Origin: Deltaproteobacteria bacterium
GTDB taxonomy: Bacteria; Desulfobacterota; Desulfomonilia; UBA1062
Assembly (NCBI GenBank): GCA_018433775.1
Contig: JAHDQN010000034.1
Coordinates: 84,479 to 135,358 of the forward strand
DNA length: 50,880 bases
Reading direction: 5' to 3'
Within the stretch, counting starts at the first letter, position 1. The number at the start of each line of letters is the position of its first letter. Under the pieces are notes generated by a model. It did not search any database. It worked only from the letters and a program-made list of their open reading frames with translations, and was not told the DNA's origin. Shown here piece by piece: positions 43,632 through 50,880 of this stretch. A program made the translations under genes and the position numbers.

Positions 43632-45326
43632 ATGACAAAATTTTGCAGGTTTCTGGTAGGTTTGGTGGGTTGCAGCCTGCTCTTTTCAGGTGCTGCGGCG
43701 GCTGTAGACAAGGCGGTGATCGACAAATGGATCGATGAGTTCCAGCCGAGCGCAATCAGCAAGGAAGAGCAGCGCAAGGAGCTCGAGTGGTTTGCAAAGG
43801 CGGCCGAGCCCTACAAGGGCAAGGAGATCAAGTCGGTCGCAGAGGGAATCAAGACCCACAAATGGGAGTCGAAGGTGCTGGCAAAGGCCTTTGAAGAGAT
43901 CACGGGTATCAAGGTCACCCACGACATCATCGGCGAAGGCGAGCTGGTCGACCGGGTACAGCGCCAGATCCAGACAAGGAGAAAGCTCTATGACGCCTAC
44001 GTCAACGACGCGGACCTGATCGGCACGCACCTGAGGCTCGACAGCGCGCTGAACCTGTCCGAATACATGAAGGGCGAGGGAAAGGCGGTGACAAACCCCT
44101 ATCTCGACCTCGACGACTTCCTGAACCTCGAGTTCGGCCAGGATTACGACGGCAACCAGCTCCAGCTCCCGGACCAGCAGTTCGCGAACCTCTACTGGTT
44201 CAGATATGACTGGTTCAGCAGGCCGGAACTGAAGAAAGCGTTCAAGGAAAAGTATGGCTACGAGCTGGGCGTGCCCCTCAACTGGGAGGCCTACGAGGAC
44301 ATCGCCGAATTCTTCACCGGCAGGGAGATCGACGGCAAAAAGGTGTACGGCCACATGGACTACGGAAAGAGGTCGCCTTCTCTGGGATGGCGGTTCACCG
44401 ACGCATGGCTGTCCATTGCAGGTGTCGGAGACAAGGGACTCCCCAACGGCCTTCCGGTCGATGAATGGGGAATCCGCGTCGAAAACAAAATTCCGGTCGG
44501 CGCTTCGGTGGAGCGCGGCGGTGCCGCCAACGGGCCGGCAGCCGTGTATGCCCTGACCAAGTATGTCGAGTGGATGAAGAAATACGCGCCCCCGTATGCG
44601 GCGTCCATGACCTGGTCCGAGGCAGGACCTGTTCCCTCGCGGGGTGTTATCGCGCAGAGGGTGTTCCAGTATATCACCTGGCTCTCGGACGACGAGTTCA
44701 CCAACCCATCGAGCCCTGTTACCGACGAAAACGGCAAGCCGTTGTGGAGGGTTGCACCCACGCCGCACGGCAAGTACTGGGACGAGGGGATGAAGGTCGG
44801 TTATCAGGATGCTGGAGCCTGGACCATTCCCAAGGATACCGTCTCCGGCGACAGCAGGGCCATGGCCTGGCTGTGGGCCCAGTTCTGTGTCTCGAAGTCC
44901 GTATGTCTGAAGAAGTTCATGGTCGGCAATACCCCGATCAGAAAGTCTACGGTAAACTCGCAGTACCTCGCCGAGAGAGAGGGTGATTTCGGCGGCCTGA
45001 TCACGTTCTACAAGTCAAAGGCCGAGAAGCTCTGGACCGATACCGGTCCAAACGTGCCCCACTACCCCCTGCTTGCGGAACAGTGGTGGAAAAACATCGC
45101 GCCTGCGGTCACCGGAGATGTCACACCTCAGCAGGCAATGGACAACATTGCATATTCCATGGACGATCTCATGGGCAAGATGAAGCTGCAGAAATTTTCA
45201 CCTGTGCTCAACGAAAAGAAAACCCGCGAGTACTGGTTAAACCAGCCCGGCTCTCCCAAGCCCGAGCGGCCTGACCAGCAACCCAAGACCATGGCGTACG
45301 AAGAACTCATCAAGATGTGGAAATAA
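43632..45326 (+). CDS. glpV: Glycerol-type ABC importer substrate-binding protein GlpV
   Basis: A 564-residue periplasmic binding protein. A signal peptide (about 1-25, ending SGAAAA) precedes a long two-lobe body, longer than most carbohydrate-binding proteins (400-450) but as in GlpV. Trp-rich stretches such as ANLYWFRYDWFSRPEL and SMTWSEAGPVPSR probably line the ligand site. I chose 43632, with GAGGAGG upstream; 43599 is a weaker in-frame ATG. It is the last gene of the importer operon, followed by a strong terminator. Glycerol as substrate is inferred from gene order and family. Confidence 0.85.
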   Translation: MTKFCRFLVGLVGCSLLFSGAAAAVDKAVIDKWIDEFQPSAISKEEQRKELEWFAKAAEPYKGKEIKSVAEGIKTHKWESKVLAKAFEEITGIKVTHDIIGEGELVDRVQRQIQTRRKLYDAYVNDADLIGTHLRLDSALNLSEYMKGEGKAVTNPYLDLDDFLNLEFGQDYDGNQLQLPDQQFANLYWFRYDWFSRPELKKAFKEKYGYELGVPLNWEAYEDIAEFFTGREIDGKKVYGHMDYGKRSPSLGWRFTDAWLSIAGVGDKGLPNGLPVDEWGIRVENKIPVGASVERGGAANGPAAVYALTKYVEWMKKYAPPYAASMTWSEAGPVPSRGVIAQRVFQYITWLSDDEFTNPSSPVTDENGKPLWRVAPTPHGKYWDEGMKVGYQDAGAWTIPKDTVSGDSRAMAWLWAQFCVSKSVCLKKFMVGNTPIRKSTVNSQYLAEREGDFGGLITFYKSKAEKLWTDTGPNVPHYPLLAEQWWKNIAPAVTGDVTPQQAMDNIAYSMDDLMGKMKLQKFSPVLNEKKTREYWLNQPGSPKPERPDQQPKTMAYEELIKMWK

Positions 45327-45339
45327 TCGGCGCCACCCC

Positions 45340-45374
45340 GCAGCCGGCTGAACCTTCAGCCGGCTGCTTTTTTT
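45340..45374 (+). terminator. Rho-independent terminator after glpV
   Basis: A perfect 13-bp stem GCAGCCGGCTGAA/TTCAGCCGGCTGC with a CC loop is followed by seven T. It is the clearest terminator in the window and closes the importer operon. Confidence 0.93.
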
Positions 45375-45606
45375 ATTCACTATCAGGGTCCAATGCTCAA
45401 CAGATCGATTACAGGTCAAAGGTATTGAATCCGGTGAAATAAGCCTATCCAGAAATCCCCTGATCTCCGCCCCACAGGTGGCGGCGCTCATGCCAATAAC
45501 CCTTGCTTTGTCTTTGAAAAACCTATTCAGATAAGATCTGATGAGATGCTGCTGTTGAAGGGCTCGATACGACACCTTCAATCAAATCCAGGCGAGAGGA
45601 GTACGG

Positions 45607-47472
45607 GTGGAATACTGGTGCGAAGAAAACACGGTCGTGATTCACGATGCCTGCAGGCACGAATGGCTCCGCTTCTCAAATCCTGAAGCAATTCTGGAGG
45701 CAGGCAGTACGGATGAAGTCCTGAAGGTGCTCGGCGAGGCCGAGCAGGCCGTGCGCGCCGGAAACCGGTATGCCGCCGGTTTTGTGTCGTATGAAGCCGC
45801 TCCCGCGTTTGACAGGGCATTCCTGGTGCGAAGGGAAAGCGTCCCTTCAGACCGGAGCCTGAACCGCGACGACCTGCGAAGCCAGGCGTTCAAGACAGGA
45901 GAAGGCAGCGATGTTCCCCTCGCGTGGTTCGGCATCTTCCGCGAACCCGAGGTCGTGACCCTGGGGCCGCAGTCATCCTCCGGCGCCCTCCCCCTCTCCT
46001 GGGAGCCCTCGGTTACCCGGGAGGAGTATACCCGGGCCATTCTCAGGATAAAAGAGCACCTGCGCGAGGGAGACACCTACCAGGTCAACTACACGTTCCG
46101 TCTCAGGTCGCACTTCGCCTCGGACCCCTGGGATCTTTTCACCTCCATGCTCGGCGCGCAGAAAGGCGCATACGGCGCATTCATCAACACCCGCGACTGG
46201 GCTGTCTGCTCGGCCTCTCCCGAGCTTTTCTTTTGCATCGACGGCCGGGAGCTGACGTCCAGGCCCATGAAGGGAACCGCACCCCGGGCTCCGGGTTGCG
46301 AGGAGGACCTGGAACAGGCCGCGGCCCTGGGCCGGTGCGGAAAAAACCGGGCAGAGAACCTCATGATCGTGGACATGGTGAGAAACGACATGGGCCGGAT
46401 CTCCGAGACCGGCAGCGTGCACGTGCCCGCGCTGTACGAGGTGGAGAAGTATCCCTCCATGTGGCAGATGACCAGTACGGTCCGCTCGAAAACGGATGCC
46501 GGCCTGGCCGGGATCTTCCAGGCCCTCTTTCCCCCTGCTTCGATCACGGGCGCGCCCAGGGCGCGGACCATGGAGATCATCTCGCGGCTTGAGACCTCTG
46601 CCCGCAGGATCTATACCGGCTCGATCGGTTTTCTCTCCCCGAAAAAGACGGCCCAGTTCAACGTGGCGATCAGGACCGCGCTGATCGACAAGAACACCAA
46701 GACCGCCGAATACGGGGTAGGCGGCGGCATCGTATGGGATTCCGCTGACAGCTCCGAGTTTGATGAATGCAGGACAAAGGCCTCGATCCTCACCCGCGGG
46801 GCGCCCGCGTTCGCCCTGCTTGAGACCATGCTCTGGGAACCGTCCGGCGGCTATTTCCTCCTCGACAGGCACCTGGAGCGTCTTGAGGAGTCAGCCTCGT
46901 ATTTCGACCGCCGGATACAAATAGACGAGATCCGCGAGAGGCTCGCCCTCACGGCCCGTGACCTGGAGCGCAGGCCTCACCTCGTCAGGCTCATGGTGCC
47001 GCAGGACGGCGAGCCCGTGATCGAGAAGCACGAAGCCCCCTCGCGCCCGCAGGCGCCGTATCGCGTCTGTATTGCCTGCGACCGGGTCGATTCGGCAAGC
47101 CCGTTTCTGTACCACAAGACCACGCACCGGGTGATGTATGAACACGCCCTGGCGGCGTCACCGGGATACGACGACGTCCTCCTCCTCAACGAGAGAGACG
47201 AGGTCACGGAATCGTGCAGGGCAAACATCGTAGCCGAGAAAAACGGCCGCCTCCTGACCCCTCCGATACGGTCCGGGGTGCTTCCCGGAACCTTGCGCGC
47301 CCTCCTTCTCGAGCTGGGCACGATCGAGGAAGAGATTCTCCGCCTGGAAGACCTGCAGCGCTGCTCCAGGATTTTCCTCATCAATTCCGTCCGCGGGATG
47401 TGGGAGGTCGGTGTGGATTTGGAGGATAAATCAGTCTTGGAGGACACAGAAGGTGTTACTCCCCTGAGGTGA
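45607..47472 (+). CDS. pabBC: Fused aminodeoxychorismate synthase component I / aminodeoxychorismate lyase
   Basis: A 621-residue fusion. Residues about 1-400 are a PabB chorismate-binding domain: YQVNYTFRLRS, SRPMKGTAPRAPGCEEDLEQ with the catalytic-loop Lys, ENLMIVDMVRNDMGRISETG, and ITGAPRARTMEIISRLE. Residues about 405-615 are a PLP fold-type IV lyase (PabC) with the PLP Lys in YHKTTHRVMYEHA and NERDEVTESCRANIVAEKNG. The two steps make p-aminobenzoate for folate; the glutaminase subunit PabA is not present here. The start is GTG 45607, with GAGGAG upstream. Confidence 0.9.
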   Translation: MEYWCEENTVVIHDACRHEWLRFSNPEAILEAGSTDEVLKVLGEAEQAVRAGNRYAAGFVSYEAAPAFDRAFLVRRESVPSDRSLNRDDLRSQAFKTGEGSDVPLAWFGIFREPEVVTLGPQSSSGALPLSWEPSVTREEYTRAILRIKEHLREGDTYQVNYTFRLRSHFASDPWDLFTSMLGAQKGAYGAFINTRDWAVCSASPELFFCIDGRELTSRPMKGTAPRAPGCEEDLEQAAALGRCGKNRAENLMIVDMVRNDMGRISETGSVHVPALYEVEKYPSMWQMTSTVRSKTDAGLAGIFQALFPPASITGAPRARTMEIISRLETSARRIYTGSIGFLSPKKTAQFNVAIRTALIDKNTKTAEYGVGGGIVWDSADSSEFDECRTKASILTRGAPAFALLETMLWEPSGGYFLLDRHLERLEESASYFDRRIQIDEIRERLALTARDLERRPHLVRLMVPQDGEPVIEKHEAPSRPQAPYRVCIACDRVDSASPFLYHKTTHRVMYEHALAASPGYDDVLLLNERDEVTESCRANIVAEKNGRLLTPPIRSGVLPGTLRALLLELGTIEEEILRLEDLQRCSRIFLINSVRGMWEVGVDLEDKSVLEDTEGVTPLR

Positions 47473-47941
47473 CTGCCTATGGTCGCCAACGACCTGAAGC
47501 AGGCTCACTCAAGAGCAAGGCCATGAATAGGCTGCCCTCAAGGTCCAGGAAAAAGAAAGAGCGTACAACTTCTTACAAAACGTGAAAGGAGCCTGGAATT
47601 AGAACCGGCTGCCCTCGAGGATTTGGAACAGGAGGTGATGTCAGTGGCAACTTGCAACGTCCTTCTTTTGCCGGGATGAAACATGACCGCAAGGAAGCAC
47701 TTCCTTACTCCTCACCTGATCAAGGAAGGCCACCACATCCCTTTTTGTACGTGATGCGATCACGTTCATACTCTGGGTGCTTCCGTGCACCAGGTTTGCA
47801 CAACGGATAATCGTGTCACTTGCCGACACATCTCCTGTTGATAACTTTCGTGAGTTTATATAACAATATACAAGTGTATCAATGGACGATACCAGTATCT
47901 ACCGTGAAATGTATTGACAGTTGTTAAGTTAGAGGTTAACA
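47473..47941. other. Intergenic region upstream of the TAC module
   Basis: 469 bp without a supported gene. A reverse-strand 62-codon GTG frame (47641-47829) shows no recognised family. Two imperfect direct copies of GGCTGCCCTC[AG]AGG occur near 47530 and 47607. Confidence 0.35.
47838..47866 (+). promoter_or_regulatory. Candidate promoter of the TAC operon
   Basis: TTGATA (47838-47843), a 17-bp spacer and TAACAA (47861-47866) lie 75 bp before the toxin start. The following ATACA-AG-TGTAT repeat (47868-47879) could bind the HTH antitoxin. A second TTGACA (47914-47919) with TAACAT (47937-47942) overlaps the start codon and is less plausible. Confidence 0.35.
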
Positions 47942-48325
47942 TTGCCGAAACTGATCTCAGTACATGCTATCTGGAGAGGGGCACGGTTCTCTATCTGCGA
48001 GATTGCTCAGGGAGACAGATATCCCGTGACAAGATTCATTGAAGGGCTGGGGATACAAGAGAAATCGAAGATAGTCAGCTTATACAGGCAGTTGGCAGAA
48101 ACAGGGATCATCAGGAATACAACGAAATTCGTGCACGAGGAAGACGGAATTTATGCCTTTAAGGCTAATCAGGCACGGGTTTACTGTTTTTTTGACAGCG
48201 ATAAATTAGTATTACTTACCAACGGCGCCACCAAGAAGCAGAGAAAGGCTGATCCCAATGAGCTTGCCCGAGCCAGAAGATTGCGTGAAGCGTATTATGG
48301 GCTGAGAAAGGGGAAGAAGAAATGA
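47942..48325 (+). CDS. higB: HigB/Gp49-type toxin of a toxin-antitoxin-chaperone system
   Basis: A 127-residue RelE/HigB (phage Gp49-like) toxin. Family members are ribosome-dependent mRNA interferases. Marks: KSKIVSLYRQLAETGIIRNT, the G-I-Y-x-F-K segment EDGIYAFKANQARVYCFF, VLLTNGATKKQRKADPNELA and a closing ARARRLREAYYGLRKGKKK. The start is TTG 47942 with AGAGG upstream. The antitoxin follows in reversed TA order (toxin first), as in HigBA, with a 4-bp overlap (ATGA). Confidence 0.85.
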   Translation: MPKLISVHAIWRGARFSICEIAQGDRYPVTRFIEGLGIQEKSKIVSLYRQLAETGIIRNTTKFVHEEDGIYAFKANQARVYCFFDSDKLVLLTNGATKKQRKADPNELARARRLREAYYGLRKGKKK

Positions 48326-48726
48326 CGAAGGTGTATGGCCCCTTCAAGAAGATCTTTGACGAAATCAAGGATACCTTCGAGTATAGGCTGGAAACCTTGT
48401 CCCTTGAGATAACAGAGAAGATCCTCGAGATCATGGAAAAGAAGGGCATGAACCGGAACGATCTCGCCAAGAGGATGGGTGTCAGCCGTGCGTCCGTAAC
48501 ACAGTTCCTGAACGAGGGCTCGAATATCACGATCAAGAGGCTCTTGAGAATTTCCGACGCGCTGGACAGCGATATCGATATCCAGATAGTAGAAAAGGCC
48601 GGCAGCCGGAATGCCAAGAGTATTATCACCGGAGAATATGATCCTTCCTATCCTCATAACTATTCCAATGTGATCATACTTGATGATTACCGGAGGGGTG
48701 CAGGAGATGAATCAGTATGCGGCTGA
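48322..48726 (+). CDS. higA: HigA-type XRE antitoxin with C-terminal extension
   Basis: A 134-residue protein. An N-terminal helical segment (about 1-30) is followed by an HTH-XRE domain at about 33-88 (MNRNDLAKRMGVSRASVTQF, then LNEGSNITIKRLLRISDALD). After it a C-terminal tail of about 40 residues contains YDPSYPHNYSNVIILDDYRR. In known TAC systems the antitoxin carries a short C-terminal chaperone-addiction (ChAD) segment that keeps it unstable unless the SecB-like chaperone binds; this tail is the candidate. It is also the likely autorepressor. It overlaps the toxin by 4 bp and the chaperone gene by 20 bp. Confidence 0.85.
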   Translation: MTKVYGPFKKIFDEIKDTFEYRLETLSLEITEKILEIMEKKGMNRNDLAKRMGVSRASVTQFLNEGSNITIKRLLRISDALDSDIDIQIVEKAGSRNAKSIITGEYDPSYPHNYSNVIILDDYRRGAGDESVCG

Positions 48727-49156
48727 GATTCAGCTGAGAGGCACTTTTATCGATGAGATAACATTCAGGAGAACCCCCGGCTTCAGCAGGGAACTGAACA
48801 ACGTCAGCTTTGCCTTCGCCTTGAGCGACGACTCAGAGTACCATGAAGATACCGGCCAGATCGTCACCAAACTGGTGATAGAGGCAAAGAAAGGCAGCGA
48901 AAGCGACGAGCTGCCCTTCACCTTCCGGATTGTCATGGGAGGGGTCTTTCATGTGGAAAATGCAGACCCGCAGCACCTGGAGCTCATGAAAAAAGTCAAC
49001 TGCCCGGCCATACTCTTCCCCTTTTTAAGAGAAGCCATCGCATCCATAACCAGGAAAGCAGGCTTTCCGCCCCTGTATATTCCGGTTATCAATTTCGCCG
49101 GTCGGTCTTCCGGTAATGGGCCTAAGGAGAAACAACAAAAAATCAAGGACGAGTAG
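48707..49156 (+). CDS. secB-TA: SecB-like chaperone of the TAC module
   Basis: A 149-residue SecB-fold protein. The pattern LNNVSFAFALSD, VTKLVIEAKKG, FTFRIVMGGVFHVENADPQH and CPAILFPFLREAIASITRKA followed by GFPPLYIPVINF is the SecB signature (C-P-x-x-L-F-P-[FY]-x-R-E ... G-F-P-P-L). In TAC systems (for example HigBA-Rv1957 of M. tuberculosis) this chaperone binds and protects the antitoxin and can replace general SecB. The start 48707 is preceded by GGAGGGG; the gene overlaps the antitoxin end. No other export gene is near, so it is the TAC-type copy. Confidence 0.85.
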   Translation: MNQYAAEIQLRGTFIDEITFRRTPGFSRELNNVSFAFALSDDSEYHEDTGQIVTKLVIEAKKGSESDELPFTFRIVMGGVFHVENADPQHLELMKKVNCPAILFPFLREAIASITRKAGFPPLYIPVINFAGRSSGNGPKEKQQKIKDE

Positions 49157-49188
49157 ACTTATCATTGCATTATCTGCGCTGTATATAT

Positions 49189-49204
49189 ACCCGTCACCGA
49201 TTTC
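49189..49204 (+). repeat. ACCCGTC-x-CCGATTTC repeat, copy 1
   Basis: ACCCGTCACCGATTTC. It matches 15 of 16 bases of a second copy at 50003-50018 in the same orientation. The pair flanks the membrane-protein gene and the truncated REP transposase. Confidence 0.5.
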
Positions 49205-49217
49205 ATTACCAACCCTA

Positions 49218-49318
49218 TTATATCATATTATCCAAATACTCCTGATAAACCTCATCCGGGGTAAGTGTGTCAAGTGTGACCATATCTGTATCTTTCCTTG
49301 ATTTCCTATTTTGAAAAC
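49218..49318 (-). pseudogene. Possible C-terminal remnant of an IS3/IS481-type integrase
   Basis: A reverse-strand frame ends DTLTPDEVYQEYLDNMI and a TAA at 49218-49220. LTPDEVY followed by a short tail resembles the C-terminus of DDE integrases of the IS3/IS481 type. Only about 33 codons are open and nothing upstream matches, so the call is weak. Confidence 0.25.
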
Positions 49319-49329
49319 GCTTGCGTTAA

Positions 49330-49758
49330 TCACAGATGGGTGTCCCCTTCATTACGGTCAGGGGGTCCTGCCCTGCGTCTTCTTTTTTTCCACATATACA
49401 CTAACTCATTTATAACAATTTCCGGCCGAATACCGAACTGGACAAGATAGGTAAACGGGAATAGTAAAATGAACCCAATTAACCAAAACATCAAGAGAAC
49501 TGCTGCAATACCAGAAAGAACAATTAATGCAATAAGTGCGGGTAGCGAAAGCCAATCCGGCAGGCATAAAATTAGATTTCCAATATTTTCAAACAAATCA
49601 GTTGGTATGCCATCGTTATGATAGGGTGACCACTGTTTTTTATATATTATTGAAAGTAGCCAACCAAAACCAAAAAGCAGAGAGAATAATACTCCACCAA
49701 TGATCCAAACAAGTTCCCGTTTTTTTCTTATAGATTTCTTAATATTCTTCGTCTTCAT
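49330..49758 (-). CDS. Membrane protein of unknown function
   Basis: A 142-residue protein of AT-rich codon use with three or four hydrophobic segments (about 16-38, 68-84 and 85-110) and a basic C-terminus (WKKRRRRAGPPDRNEGD). The N-terminus MKTKNIKKSIRKKRELVW is strongly basic. The ATG at 49758 overlaps the TGA of the truncated REP transposase frame. A GTG at 49764 is also possible. I recognise no family. It lies between repeated ACCCGTC-x-CCGATTTC motifs and near transposase debris, so it was probably acquired. Confidence 0.6.
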   Translation of the reverse strand: MKTKNIKKSIRKKRELVWIIGGVLFSLLFGFGWLLSIIYKKQWSPYHNDGIPTDLFENIGNLILCLPDWLSLPALIALIVLSGIAAVLLMFWLIGFILLFPFTYLVQFGIRPEIVINELVYMWKKRRRRAGPPDRNEGDTHL

Positions 49759-49904
49759 CAGCACAGCTCATGCTTCCATTCCCTGATGTTCTCAAGGTAA
49801 TACTGATAATCCTCATCGTGTACGAATACGACGTTCCTGTTATGTCCACGCTGAATGATACAATGAGGATAACCCGCTAAGGCTACCCGGCCTCTCCTCG
49901 GCAT
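49758..49904 (-). pseudogene. N-terminal fragment of a REP-associated tyrosine transposase (Y1/IS200-like)
   Basis: The 48-codon reverse-strand frame reads MPRRGRVALAGYPHCIIQRG, then HNRNVVFVHDEDYQYYLENI and REWKHEL before a stop. This matches the N-terminus of RAYT / transposase 17 (IS200-like, REP-associated): M-P-R-x-x-R-x-x-x-x-G-x-P-x-H-[IV]-x-x-R-G-N/H-N-R. The HUH histidine pair and the catalytic tyrosine should follow further on but are missing. It stops where the membrane-protein gene begins, so it was truncated by a later rearrangement. Confidence 0.72.
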
Positions 49905-50002
49905 GCCAACAAAATAACGACCAAATTCCTCGTGTCAATTCATGACCAGAAAATAAATCTGTCACCTTTTCTGTCGCTTTTCTGTCCGTGTGCCTAATCT
50001 GT

Positions 50003-50018
50003 ACCCGTCCCCGATTTC
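50003..50018 (+). repeat. ACCCGTC-x-CCGATTTC repeat, copy 2
   Basis: ACCCGTCCCCGATTTC, followed by a further CCCGTCCCCGG. It lies about 100 bp upstream of the truncated REP transposase start (reverse strand). Such G/C-rich short repeats are typical REP sequences next to these transposases. Confidence 0.5.
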
Positions 50019-50173
50019 CCCGTCCCCGGTTTTCCCTCAATGGTATCTTATGGAAGCTCAAGACAGGGGCATCCTAGCGGGATCTTCCCGAGCGGTACGG
50101 GCCTTGGAGCACAGTATACAGCCGGTCTTTCAGGTGGAAGAGGCAAGACATCTGGGATTAGATATTCTCTGCT

Positions 50174-50329
50174 CTTACTGCCAAGGTCATCTATCGGCTG
50201 AGAAATCGCATCGAGCGCTTTATCAATCGGCTGAAACACTTCAGATCCCTCGCTACCCGCTATGATAAATCCGCCTCAAGCTATCGGGCCTTGTGGATCA
50301 TCGGCGCTATGCTCCTGTGGCTCCAATGA
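50174..50329 (+). pseudogene. C-terminal remnant of an IS5-family transposase
   Basis: The forward frame reads VIYRLRNRIERFINRLKHFR, then SLATRYDKSASSYRALWIIG and AMLLWLQ before TGA. This is the classic C-terminus of IS5-type DDE transposases (Y-x-x-R-N-x-I-E-R-x-F-N-x-L-K-x-F-R-x-x-A-T-R-Y-D-K). The rest of the transposase is lost; a stop at 50159-50161 closes the frame upstream. Confidence 0.7.
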
Positions 50330-50443
50330 ATACTGTGTGTACAGCACCTAGGCAGAGCGAGATCCATGCCCGCACCACCACGTCGGCCTGGGTGCTCACG
50401 AGAAAAGCGCTTTCATCCATCTTGTCCGATGGATGTGGCAGTG

Positions 50444-50482
50444 CATGCTATGCGGGAGAGATGGTCTCTCTCGCATAGCATG
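50444..50482. terminator. 18-bp hairpin at the end of the second chemoreceptor gene
   Basis: CATGCTATGCG-[GG]-AGAGA and its complement form an 18-bp stem with one mismatch around TGG. It lies 7 bp beyond the stop of the reverse-strand chemoreceptor gene. No T-run follows, so it may be a processing or stabilising structure. Confidence 0.5.
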
Positions 50483-50489
50483 TTCAGTT

Positions 50490-50880
50490 TCAGTAATGTT
50501 CGAACTCCTCATCCATCATATCGCCGGATCCATCCCTGCCGAGGTCGAGGTTGACCCCCTCCCTCCTGTTTGCAAGCGATGCCGCGCCCGGCACGGTTTT
50601 CGGAAGGCTGCGACGCACAGCAGGGGAACCCTTTTCTGCTCCCTTTTGCTGGATAGCGGAGATTTTCTTCACCTGCATCTTCAGCTGCTTTTCAATATTG
50701 TCGATCCTGAAGAAGGATACCGTGTTCTGAAGCTGTTCCGCCTGTGAGGAGAGTTCTTCAGCGGTGGACGACATCTCTTCGGATGCCGAGGCGTTCTGCT
50801 GGACGACCTGGTTGAGCTGCTGGATGGCGGAGTTGATCTGGTCGGCGCCTGCGTTCTGCTCGTTGCTGGCAGCCGTGATC
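50490..50880 (-). CDS. Methyl-accepting chemotaxis protein, C-terminal part only
   Basis: The frame enters from the right edge and ends at 50490. The visible 129 residues include the signalling-domain end [20 protein letters not shown], then [20 protein letters not shown] and LQNTVSFF, followed by a poorly conserved tail of about 70 residues ending MMDEEFEHY. This is the usual C-terminal end of an MCP; sensor, membrane and tip segments lie outside the window. The tail is longer than in the 36.7 kb chemoreceptor. Confidence 0.9.
   Translation of the reverse strand, partial: ITAASNEQNAGADQINSAIQQLNQVVQQNASASEEMSSTAEELSSQAEQLQNTVSFFRIDNIEKQLKMQVKKISAIQQKGAEKGSPAVRRSLPKTVPGAASLANRREGVNLDLGRDGSGDMMDEEFEHY

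Noticed and set aside
45237..45581. A 114-codon reverse-strand frame across the glpV terminator
   Set aside because: It runs through the terminator hairpin and the glpV 3' end. The composition is not convincing.
47641..47829. A 62-codon reverse-strand GTG frame upstream of the TAC module
   Set aside because: The start has an AGGAG only 2 bp away, the product has no recognised family, and an antitoxin-like role would be guesswork.

Overview
This is a high-GC bacterial chromosome segment. The family mix suggests a Desulfobacterota (former deltaproteobacterial) anaerobe. It has a PPDK/PEP-synthase regulatory protein, a MetV-like Cys-rich protein, a DUF2769 Cys-cluster protein, a PEP-CTERM exoprotein, a GldA/GldF/GldG/DUF4340 ABC operon, PilZ proteins, Sel1 repeats and REP-transposase debris. 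This is an inference from gene content; there is no rRNA or other taxonomic marker in the window.

Layout. 0-4.2 kb: reverse-strand housekeeping and small genes (AttH/CrtC-like N-terminus, NTF2-like protein, DUF2769, PPDK regulator, membrane protein, hisF, GNAT). 4.5-8.8 kb: a reverse-strand MacB-type tripartite ABC export operon (ATPase, FtsX-type permease, adaptor). 9-11 kb: a methyltransferase remnant, then a two-gene cytochrome c biogenesis-like pair (CcsA-like, short ResB-like). 11.0-12.6 kb: an AT-rich island with a decayed repeat protein and a PEP-CTERM protein. 12.6-15.7 kb: secreted Cys-based phosphatase, acetyl-CoA hydrolase/transferase family protein, MetV-like protein. 16.1-20.9 kb: gliding-type ABC operon. 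21-25.3 kb: alpha/beta hydrolase, a cysteine desulfurase bracketed by palindromic repeat elements, TerB-like protein, DNA polymerase IV. 25.4-32 kb: two PilZ proteins, FxsA, a secreted protein, RNase HI with viroplasmin domain, Sel1 protein, single-domain response regulator, a 57-residue protein and pyruvate kinase. 32-36.2 kb: RND efflux pump and adaptor. 36.7-38.9 kb: chemoreceptor. 39.1-45.3 kb: a complete glycerol-type ABC importer (glpSTPQUV arrangement) ending in a strong terminator. 45.6-47.5 kb: fused PabB-PabC. 47.5-50.4 kb: an accessory zone with a toxin-antitoxin-SecB chaperone (TAC) module, a membrane protein and remnants of a REP-associated transposase and an IS5-type transposase. 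50.5 kb to end: the 3' part of a second chemoreceptor.

The strongest points for a second look are these: the TAC module; the paired palindromic elements around the cysteine desulfurase together with a truncated REP-associated transposase elsewhere in the window; an RND pump lacking the canonical TM4 Asp pair and TM10 Lys; complementary defects in the two GlpS/GlpT ATPases; and a CcsA-like protein without the usual WWD signature. No tRNA, rRNA, CRISPR array or intact insertion sequence was recognised.
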